Source: Beijerinckiaceae bacterium | GTDB taxonomy: Bacteria; Bacteroidota; Bacteroidia; Chitinophagales; Chitinophagaceae | Length of the DNA: 64,000 nt | NCBI GenBank assembly: GCA_903970475.1 | Contig: CAJCIQ010000136.1 | Location: 1 to 64,000 of the forward strand | Direction of reading: 5' to 3' | Shown: piece by piece, positions 7,396 to 12,697 of the stretch | How positions within the stretch are numbered: position 1 is the first letter of the stretch | Layout: the number at the start of each line of letters is the position of its first letter | Notes under the pieces: generated by a model | What the model was told of the DNA's origin: nothing | The model's database searches: none | The model's input: only the letters and a program-made list of their open reading frames with translations | Program-made: the position numbers and the translations under genes

Positions 7396-7692
7396 TTACA
7401 TTCTTCGGGCTGGGCAAAACAGCTCAGTGCTTGAGGTCCTCACGCCGGTTATAGCATCAAAGGCCGCAAAAACCTTTTGATCCAAACTATCCCAGGATGG
7501 TAAAGTGCCCTTTTCCCCGTGGCTGGCCGTGCTATCAGGACCAGCCAGTTTGTCCATCAAAGCTGCAATTTCCGGACAGCCGTGTATATATGCTTCCAAT
7601 TGGTCATTCTCTTTTTTAGAGATCGTGCCTAGCATGCGCTTTAATAGCCACTGTATTTGGTCAGGGAACCCGTCCATAGCCATATCATCCAT
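7396..7692 (-). pseudogene. orphan FecR-type anti-sigma N-terminal fragment
   Basis: A 98-residue frame from an ATG at 7692. Residues about 10-50 (QWLLKRMLGTISKKENDQLE, then AYIHGCPEIAALMDKL) match the N-terminal sigma-binding region of FecR-family anti-sigma factors in Chitinophagaceae, where a short helix pair with Glu-x-x-x-Leu and a W/Y-I-x-x-x-P-E pattern is usual. Full-length FecR proteins have about 320-400 residues with a membrane helix and a periplasmic FecR domain; both are missing here. No sigma factor or TonB receptor lies beside it. It looks like a relic, though a free anti-sigma domain could still be active. Confidence 0.4.
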
Positions 7693-7998
7693 ATAACCAT
7701 TTTTTAAGTATTGAAATGAAATACCTATGTATATAAACCGGATAAATCGCCAACATCTATAAAGAAAAGGAACATTTATTTTTCGGATAGGGACATTGGT
7801 CAGCCGCTCTCGTCCGGGTGGCAAAGGTTCCGGCACATCCCTGAAGGTGCGTGTCCGGCTCAGATATGCGTTTGTCCATAAAAAAAAGGAGCCAAGGCGC
7901 TTGAACCTTGCACTCCTATTCATATTTACTTTACGCCTTATCTCCCTATAGAAATCACCGATGCCGTGCCGAACTTGAAAAAGTGCATGATAGAATGA
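7693..7998. other. 306-bp stretch without a recognisable gene
   Basis: An open minus-strand frame upstream of the FecR fragment continues to 7923 but its composition (many Arg, Pro and no domain logic) argues against coding. No strong hairpin or promoter was found. Confidence 0.4.
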
Positions 7999-8334
7999 TC
8001 AAACAGCCTTCTTCAATGGCTTCATTTTAATGAGGCGACCTTTACTAAATACTCCGGGGGAACGGTTTTCTGTTACAAACTCCATGACTTCTGAGCGTAG
8101 GAAATAAACCCTACCCCCTTGTTTATGGTGGGGAAGGCCCTGGTTCATCCATGCATGGAGGGTGACGGTAGAAATACTTAAAATGCCAGCCACCTGCTTC
8201 CGGCTAAGCAATGGTTCTGGGCCGAAACCCTCCTCTTGGCTGATCTGAATGGTCTGCTCGTTAAAAAATGCCTCTAAGACTTCCAGCACCCACTTTTTAA
8301 TGTCTGCTTCTGTTGGAATATGAAAGGTTTCCAT
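7999..8334 (-). CDS. helix-turn-helix DNA-binding protein, paralogue of 2766-3137
   Basis: A 111-residue protein. The start at 8334 is favoured over an upstream frame to 8394 because GGAGGT lies 8 nt before it and the promoter box would otherwise be inside the gene. N-terminal helical segment (about residues 5-35), then an excisionase/HTH_17-type winged helix: LLSRKQVAGILSISTVTLHA, MNQGLPHHKQGGRVYFLRSE. The tail is basic (KGRLIKMKPLKK). Likely a mobile-element regulator or recombination directionality factor; it lies 0.6 kb from the integrase end but on the other side of the tRNA. Carries the shared-box promoter in its best form. Confidence 0.75.
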   Translation of the reverse strand: METFHIPTEADIKKWVLEVLEAFFNEQTIQISQEEGFGPEPLLSRKQVAGILSISTVTLHAWMNQGLPHHKQGGRVYFLRSEVMEFVTENRSPGVFSKGRLIKMKPLKKAV

Positions 8335-8351
8335 GAAAATTACCTCCACCT

Positions 8352-8391
8352 CAAATGTAGCCTTCAGAAGATGCCACCTGTCAGTATGCAG
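8352..8391 (-). promoter_or_regulatory. shared-box promoter, copy 3 (second HTH gene)
   Basis: Minus strand: CTGCATACTGACAG at 8391-8378, 18 nt, then a perfect TACATTTG (TAnnTTTG) at 8359-8352. The start codon follows 17 nt later at 8334. This copy anchors the interpretation of the box as a -33-region element. Confidence 0.65.
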
Positions 8392-8502
8392 CATGGGACG
8401 GGTATTAAACCTTAAAAAAAAATGACAGACCAGAGATCGCCCCTTCTGAATAGTTGGACGGTTGATTTTGCAATGCCAGGTTCACCTCGATAACAGCAAA
8501 TT

Positions 8503-8525
8503 GTTTACAAAAATTTGCACAAGAC
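8503..8525. repeat. 23-bp recombinase-type repeat, left copy
   Basis: GTTTACAAAAATTTGCACAAGAC matches the copy at 10375-10397 upstream of the integrase in 17 of 23 positions. Each copy is itself a near-tandem of TTGCACAAAA-like units, a layout often seen at tyrosine-recombinase binding sites. It lies in the 378-bp stretch 8335-8712, which holds no gene besides this and the HTH promoter. Confidence 0.4.
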
Positions 8526-8712
8526 GGCAGGTTCGTGCTTCCTGGGTTAAGTCGGATATTTTGTTAAAATAAATTTCATATTTGACCTACCTACCATTAT
8601 TTTTGCAACTCAAATATTTCACATTTAATACATAAGGTATACTAATAAAGACTTAGTCAGGTCGCAATTTGAAGGTCTAATAAGATAGTAAATATTTGAA
8701 AATCAAATAATT

Positions 8713-8787
8713 GGGAGTTTAGCTCAGCTGGTTCAGAGCAATTGCCTTACAAGCAATGGGTCGGCGGTTCGAACCCGTCAACTCCCA
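8713..8787 (+). tRNA. tRNA-Val (anticodon TAC)
   Basis: A full cloverleaf can be folded by eye: acceptor GGGAGTT / AACTCCC with discriminator A at 8787, D-arm GCTC...GAGC, anticodon stem ATTGC / GCAAT around loop CTTACAA (anticodon TAC), and T-arm GGCGG-TTCGAAC-CCGTC. The CCA end is not encoded. It is followed at once by a strong intrinsic terminator. Its anticodon-loop sequence CCTTACAAGCA recurs in a truncated tRNA copy at 10523-10533 on the other side of an integrase gene, so it is the likely attachment site of an integrative element. Confidence 0.95.
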
Positions 8788-8792
8788 CAAAA

Positions 8793-8817
8793 GCCCTCGA
8801 TTGATCGAGGGCTTTTT
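8793..8817 (+). terminator. intrinsic terminator of tRNA-Val
   Basis: GCCCTCGA-TTGA-TCGAGGGC (perfect 8-bp stem, 8793-8812) followed by TTTTT. Confidence 0.85.
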
Positions 8818-8822
8818 ATTGC

Positions 8823-8859
8823 CCCTTTGAGCATCTTTTTAAAGCAGATGCTCAAAGGG
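8823..8859. repeat. 13-bp perfect inverted repeat beside tRNA-Val
   Basis: CCCTTTGAGCATC (8823-8835) and its exact reverse complement (8847-8859) flank an 11-nt AT-rich centre. No U-run follows in either direction, so it is not an obvious terminator. Position between tRNA and integrase suggests a recombination-related or regulatory palindrome. Confidence 0.45.
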
Positions 8860-8904
8860 TGCTATTATATAAGATTTGTAAGGAGGTTGACCATGGAATA
8901 GCCG

Positions 8905-8931
8905 TAAAAAAAGCCGCCGATTTCTCGGCGG
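8905..8931 (-). terminator. intrinsic terminator of the integrase gene
   Basis: On the minus strand CCGCCGA-GAAA-TCGGCGG (8931-8914) is followed by a run of T residues (8912-8906), 25 nt beyond the integrase stop. Confidence 0.8.
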
Positions 8932-8955
8932 TCGGTAAAAAATGAGGCAACGGCA

Positions 8956-10335
8956 TCAGGCAGCCTGATCGTCCTTTTTCTTTCTTTTAAAGGCATCGAG
9001 TTGAGCGGCATTTTCTTTTTTACGTTCGGATGGCAAGCCGCCTACATATCTTCTGGTAGTCCTGGGGTCCGAATGTCCGAGTTCGTCACCGATATCGTTG
9101 AGATCAGCCCCACCCAGACGCCGAACGGTTGCATAACTGTGTCTGGCGACTTGGCAACCGGCTTTCTTTTCGATGCCCAAGGCATCCAGGACGCGTTGCA
9201 TCCATTTATTAATGAATTGCACGAACTGCTCCCCCACCTTATATTGTCTAAGAGGGGTCATCCCGTGCTCAAAAATGGGGAAGATGTAATTCTCAGGACT
9301 TTTATCCTTATTGCCATATTCCGCAATGGTCTGCAGTAGGTCTTCATTTAAGAAAACGGAGATCTTGGGAGGGTCCTGGGCCGTTTCTTCCGTCTTGGCT
9401 CTTTCAAATTCAAAAAAATCTCCGGTGATATGCTTATACTGTAGTAAGGCGATGTCTTTAGGGTTCAAGCCTTGCCCAAAATACATAAAAAGCCAAAATG
9501 CTTTAGCTTTCTTCATTGATGGTTCCTTGGGGTCGCAAGCGTAATAATAGATTTGCTCAATCTCATCTAGGGTGAACGCTTTTTTGAGATTACTGGAAGC
9601 AGGTATGCCAAACTGACCTTTGCCGAAGGGATAGCAATTCTCCTTTTTTATTCTCTTAAGTCGAATGGCTTCGTTAAAGACGGCCCGCAGCTTTCGGGTG
9701 TAAATTCCAACGGTTGTCTTTCCGCAAGTTGTTTTCTTATCGTCCGTATTGTATTTCAGCCAATCGCTATAATACTGTACATACTCGGCTGTAATGGTCT
9801 TGAATTTGACATTACCGCCAAACTTTAATAGCGAAGAATAGGCGGTTCGATATCCAACAGCTGTTTTAATCGAACCAGATGTCCCCTTAGATATTTTCTT
9901 TTCAATAATCAATTTAAAGATTTCCCCGATCGAGCCAGGCTCAGGGTTTTCCAGTAGAACGGGAAAATTCTTATAATATGGCCCGAAATCAAACTTCTTG
10001 AGTGCTGCGGGAAGGGGCTGAAACTTAATGCGTGCTTGTTCAAAACCTGGATGGTCTTTAATAAAGTCTCTTTCAAAAATGTCGAAAGAGAACGGGTCCA
10101 TGTTCTTGATGAATGCCAGGGCTGTGTCCTCAATTTCTTTGAGTTTATCCCGGACGTCTTGTAAGTTATCGCGCAAGTTTTTGGCCTTGAGCTTGTCGTT
10201 GTCTTTTATCGACAGACCAAAGATCGTGGGGTATAATTTGGATTTCCCTGCATATATCCGGAGCTTGTAGGGGTAGTCCTCCGTCTTTTTCCGGAGGGTT
10301 CGGGTGTCAAAATAAATGTCTACTTTCACTGACAT
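8956..10335 (-). CDS. tyrosine recombinase / site-specific integrase
   Basis: A 459-residue protein with an N-terminal arm-binding-like beta region (about 1-90), a SAM-like core-binding domain (about 150-240, ending ETC YFGK-type basic segment) and a C-terminal catalytic domain (about 255-440). Box II ARHSYAT, LGHSDPRTT and the nucleophile Tyr in RRYV are present, as is a Lys in the ERAKTEE beta-hairpin. The first catalytic Arg is replaced: where GLR is usual this protein has GLN (FGQGLNPKDIALLQ), a deviation known among Bacteroidota integrases. It sits between tRNA-Val and a tRNA-Val fragment and is oriented toward the tRNA. Likely drives integration or excision of the element. Confidence 0.9.
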   Translation of the reverse strand: MSVKVDIYFDTRTLRKKTEDYPYKLRIYAGKSKLYPTIFGLSIKDNDKLKAKNLRDNLQDVRDKLKEIEDTALAFIKNMDPFSFDIFERDFIKDHPGFEQARIKFQPLPAALKKFDFGPYYKNFPVLLENPEPGSIGEIFKLIIEKKISKGTSGSIKTAVGYRTAYSSLLKFGGNVKFKTITAEYVQYYSDWLKYNTDDKKTTCGKTTVGIYTRKLRAVFNEAIRLKRIKKENCYPFGKGQFGIPASSNLKKAFTLDEIEQIYYYACDPKEPSMKKAKAFWLFMYFGQGLNPKDIALLQYKHITGDFFEFERAKTEETAQDPPKISVFLNEDLLQTIAEYGNKDKSPENYIFPIFEHGMTPLRQYKVGEQFVQFINKWMQRVLDALGIEKKAGCQVARHSYATVRRLGGADLNDIGDELGHSDPRTTRRYVGGLPSERKKENAAQLDAFKRKKKDDQAA

Positions 10336-10374
10336 AAATGCTACTTTTACTTGGGTAATTAATCTTTCCGGTTA

Positions 10375-10397
10375 GTTGCACAAAATCTGCACAAAAC
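10375..10397. repeat. 23-bp recombinase-type repeat, right copy
   Basis: GTTGCACAAAATCTGCACAAAAC, 39 nt upstream of the integrase start, is a tandem of two TGCACAAAA units and matches the left copy at 8503-8525 in 17 of 23 positions. Probably a binding site for the recombinase or its regulator. Confidence 0.45.
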
Positions 10398-10471
10398 CTT
10401 CGCTTAAAGGGGTTTTAGGCACCAAAAAGCGAAAATAGTAAAAGAGCGCTTAACTATTGATAACGAAACAG

Positions 10472-10500
10472 TTAAGTTAAAATAGGTTCGCTTAAGTTAA
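10472..10500. repeat. two TTAAGTTAA direct repeats with 20-bp period
   Basis: TTAAGTTAA at 10472-10480 and again at 10492-10500, each followed by a purine-rich TAG sequence. The 20-bp period puts both on the same DNA face. They lie between the integrase promoter and the tRNA fragment, where arm-type recombinase sites or iteron-like sites would be expected. Confidence 0.4.
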
Positions 10501-10521
10501 GGTAGAATAGGTATCTAATCG

Positions 10522-10565
10522 CCCTTACAAGCAGAGGGTCCTTGGTTCGATCCCGAGTGCTCCCA
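10522..10565 (+). pseudogene. 3' half of a tRNA-Val (attachment-site remnant)
   Basis: Sequence from the anticodon loop onward is tRNA-like: CCCTTACAAGCAGAGGG, T-arm CTTGG-TTCGATC-CCGAG, acceptor 3' strand TGCTCCC and discriminator A. The 5' half (D-arm and 5' acceptor strand) is absent. It shares CCTTACAAGCA with the intact tRNA-Val at 8745-8755, the likely crossover core. Its anticodon and acceptor strands would not pair well with the 5' half of the neighbouring tRNA, so it may come from a different tRNA-Val gene or an older integration. Confidence 0.7.
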
Positions 10566-10570
10566 CAGAA

Positions 10571-10604
10571 AAAGCCTCAACGAAAGTTGGGGCTTTGTTT
10601 TTTT
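10571..10604 (+). terminator. intrinsic terminator after the tRNA fragment
   Basis: AAAGCCTCAAC-GAAA-GTTGGGGCTTT (11-bp stem with one G-U pair) followed by GTTTTTTT. Its survival shows that the fragment is the genuine 3' end of a former tRNA unit. Confidence 0.85.
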
Positions 10605-10668
10605 GCCTCAGCGCGCATTTACTGGATCAGGTTGAAAAGTTTTCCATTTTATTTATTATCTTACGATT

Positions 10669-10848
10669 ATGAAAACCCGTATGCTCCCCCTCCTCATTTT
10701 AGGAATACTCGCCATCGCAGGCGCTATTATAGCCAAACATTATTCACCCAAACTGGAAGACTTCCTTTATGGGGCTGCGATAGGCTTGGGGATAGGGATG
10801 CTGGTCAGCTTTGTACTAATTCAGAGGAAGCGTTTTGCAAAGAAATGA
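10669..10848 (+). CDS. small two-helix membrane protein, 59 aa
   Basis: ATG at 10669, stop TGA at 10846-10848. The product begins MKTRMLPLLILGILAIAGAI (helix 1), has a short polar loop (KHYSPKLEDF), a second glycine-rich helix (LYGAAIGLGIGMLVSFVLI) and a basic end (QRKRFAKK). Such compact proteins are common in Bacteroidota. It lies just right of the tRNA fragment, so it probably belongs to the resident chromosome rather than to the element. No specific function can be read. Confidence 0.55.
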   Translation: MKTRMLPLLILGILAIAGAIIAKHYSPKLEDFLYGAAIGLGIGMLVSFVLIQRKRFAKK

Positions 10849-11051
10849 AACACCTGTCCCGGTTCTAAAAAGATCTATCCATGTCTTGCGATGCCTTGGT
10901 AATTATCTTACTCCCAAGTGAGTAATGTAACCAAATGAACGATATTAAACCCGAAACAGCGGGCTTCCTCTTTACACTTCTTCATCTATTAATATTCAAC
11001 GCTGGTAAAAAGTCCATCTCTTCCTTTGGCATAAAAACCCCTGGATACAGG

Positions 11052-11186
11052 TTAAGTTGCGGACACAAATTTGAACATGGCTCTTTGCAAACAGCGCAGA
11101 CCCTTCAAATGCAACAGCGCATTACGCACCGAGGCTTCACAACCGTGGAAGCCCAGGATCAAATTCGGCTTAATATCATATATAAA
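11052..11186 (-). pseudogene. truncated toxin-like gene (FHGC family remnant)
   Basis: Directly after the stop of the 55-aa gene, and in the same frame, 44 codons read FIYDIKPNLILGFHGCEASV followed by RNALLHLKG before homology seems to end; a TAA closes the frame at 11052. From memory, Bacteroidota proteins that begin with FHGCD and continue with a YDWLGHGIYFWE motif are ADP-ribosyltransferase-like toxins that follow a small partner gene. Here the second motif and the rest are missing and no clear start codon exists. I read it as the N-terminal relic of such a toxin. Confidence 0.4.
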
Positions 11187-11354
11187 CTATTGGGGAGTGC
11201 CAATAGCGAGGTCTTTGTATGGTTCAGTTAGGTTACCTTTTTCATCAAGGATACCTGCATTCGCTAAGGAGCGAAGCGCTTCCTCTTTGGTAACCTCTTG
11301 ATGTAACTTCTTCTCGGCGAGATCCATCAGTAGTTTGAAGTCTTTTTCGGTCAT
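11187..11354 (-). CDS. 55-aa probable antitoxin-type small protein
   Basis: ATG at 11354, stop TAG at 11187-11189. The product is helical and charged (MTEKDFKLLMDLAEKKLHQE then VTKEEALRSLANAGILDEKG, ending NLTEPYKDLAIG). The pattern of two helices, an AGILDxxG turn and a YK/YR segment is that of short proteins encoded just upstream of FHGC-type toxin-like genes in Bacteroidota (from memory), and a broken copy of such a gene follows immediately. A TATCTTTG -7 element lies 25 nt upstream. It is likely an antitoxin left without its toxin. Confidence 0.5.
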   Translation of the reverse strand: MTEKDFKLLMDLAEKKLHQEVTKEEALRSLANAGILDEKGNLTEPYKDLAIGTPQ

Positions 11355-11378
11355 ATATATAAATCCAACTTAGTTAAA

Positions 11379-11386
11379 CAAAGATA
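11379..11386 (-). promoter_or_regulatory. -7 promoter element of the 55-aa gene
   Basis: TATCTTTG on the minus strand is an exact TAnnTTTG, 25 nt before the ATG at 11354. No clear TTG is seen at the -33 position. The rest of 11355-11561 is AT-rich and shows no gene. Confidence 0.4.
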
Positions 11387-11561
11387 AATAGTATAAACCC
11401 GCTATTTCGGTCCTGTTTTTATCTCCCATGTAAATGTAAGATTTCTTAAAAGAAAATTCAAAATTATATCGATATAAATTATTGCTATTCAATTATTTAG
11501 CAACATATAGTATCATGACGTAAAATATAAACGACACGGATCTTTTCCCCAATATAATCTC

Positions 11562-12161
11562 ATGGCCCTCGTTGTTGAAAATCATGCTTGACACACTGTA
11601 GATACATTATCGATTGATTCAGCCTCTGACGCTAATGAAGATTTTTTAACTGTATTGGACATAACAGATAGCCTCCATTTTCATCCACTACTGTTTGAGG
11701 TCATAACCAGTGGATCCAGCGACTTCGAAAAGAGTACATTTCGCGGGTATAAAAATGGTAAACTTAGTTATCTTTTTTACGTGGGTGGTTATGGGGAAGC
11801 AAGTTTAAAAAGGAAGGATTACCACACACTGGTTGGCCATGCAAAAAATAGAGATAATTTGGTTTATAATTTTGAGGACTTTCCCTTTTAAGTTTCCTTA
11901 CCTGATTATTCTGTGAGCTATCCAACCCCTGAAAAATTGTATATAAGATATGATAGTGAAGTATTAACAACCTTCAAAGTCACCTCCCAGTCTATTTCAA
12001 GGAATGGAAAAACATTTCTTTTGAAAAAAGGAACCAAGATCGAGATCGACATCCTCTATAATACTACACACCTGGTTCGAATCATCATCCCCAAAAAGGA
12101 TACTGTCCTGGCTAATGAGGATGATGTAAAAAACAACATCCAGGAATCTACCGAGGGTTAA
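11562..12161 (+). pseudogene. one 200-codon gene broken by two in-frame stops
   Basis: A single frame runs from the ATG at 11562 to the TAA at 12159-12161, interrupted by TGA at 11589-11591 and TAA at 11889-11891. All three segments look coding: MALVVENHA, a middle part with FRGYKNGKLSYLFYVGGYGE, and an end part with TFLLKKGTKIEIDILYNTTH. No start codon of quality precedes the middle segment (only a TTG at 11655), and the last segment would need a GTG at 11913. A frame kept intact over 600 bp with two substitutions-type stops is best explained as a recent pseudogene. I do not recognise the family; the product would be beta-rich. Confidence 0.5.
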
Positions 12162-12184
12162 GCCTGATTTAAAGGATCTTCTTG

Positions 12185-12523
12185 TTACACGTACTTCCCA
12201 ATAACCTCTATCACCCCCACAATATGGCTATTGAATTCTCCCAGTTCTTCAGCAGGAACCCAAAGCTCATTATGTAATCCAGCACCAACGTTCTCCACGT
12301 TGAACTTGGATAGGTAGTCTGTGTCTACCCCAAACTTTGTCACGTATCCCACCCCATAAGCTGGGACATTCCATTCTACGGCTATCTGAACAGCATATTC
12401 CTCATTCATCACCGGATAGAAGATAGGCTGATCTGGAAGCCGGGGCGGAAAGGCTTTCCAGAAAGATGCTTCGATCAGATCCAGTTCCTTTTGATTGACG
12501 GGTCTATATAGATAGGTGATCAT
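12185..12523 (-). CDS. conserved Bacteroidota protein (often labelled ADP-ribosylation/crystallin J1)
   Basis: A 112-residue soluble protein from an ATG at 12523. It begins MITYLYRPVNQKELDLIEAS and contains a PPRLPDQPIFYPVMNEEYA segment and an ELWVPAEELGEFNSHIVGVI end. I recognise it as a widely distributed short protein that is commonly annotated as ADP-ribosylation/crystallin J1, although it is much shorter than the true ADP-ribosylglycohydrolases and shows none of their acidic metal-binding motifs. Function unknown. The ATG follows the stop of a PDZ-like fragment by 1 nt. Confidence 0.6.
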   Translation of the reverse strand: MITYLYRPVNQKELDLIEASFWKAFPPRLPDQPIFYPVMNEEYAVQIAVEWNVPAYGVGYVTKFGVDTDYLSKFNVENVGAGLHNELWVPAEELGEFNSHIVGVIEVIGKYV

Positions 12524-12524
12524 A

Positions 12525-12665
12525 TTAAAGCTTTGGCATAACCTGTTTTAACTGTTGATTCCTCATGATCGTAACCGTCACCGTATCCGATGCAGATAAC
12601 TGAATTTTTTTCTCCAGATCCGCCGTTGTCTTAATCGATTGATGATTGACCATTCTTACATCCAT
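12525..12665 (-). pseudogene. C-terminal scrap of a PDZ domain
   Basis: A 46-residue frame from an ATG at 12665 reads VNHQSIKTTADLEKKIQLSA followed by SDTVTVTIMRNQQL. This follows the last helix and two strands of PDZ domains of HtrA-type proteases (N-x-x-x-I-K-T-x-x-D-L then D-T-V-x-V-T-I-x-R). The first half of the domain and any protease are missing. It is therefore a relic or a very small stand-alone peptide. Confidence 0.4.
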
Positions 12666-12697
12666 TTACAAGCCAGAAAAACGCCGAAGGATGCATC

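Noticed and set aside
10542-10868. Plus-strand open frame of 108 codons starting in the tRNA fragment
   Set aside because: It begins inside tRNA and terminator sequence and overlaps, out of frame, the better 59-codon membrane protein gene.
10935-11301. Two plus-strand open frames (98 and 76 codons)
   Set aside because: They lie opposite the antitoxin-like gene and toxin remnant, which have a promoter element and family resemblance; the plus frames have neither.
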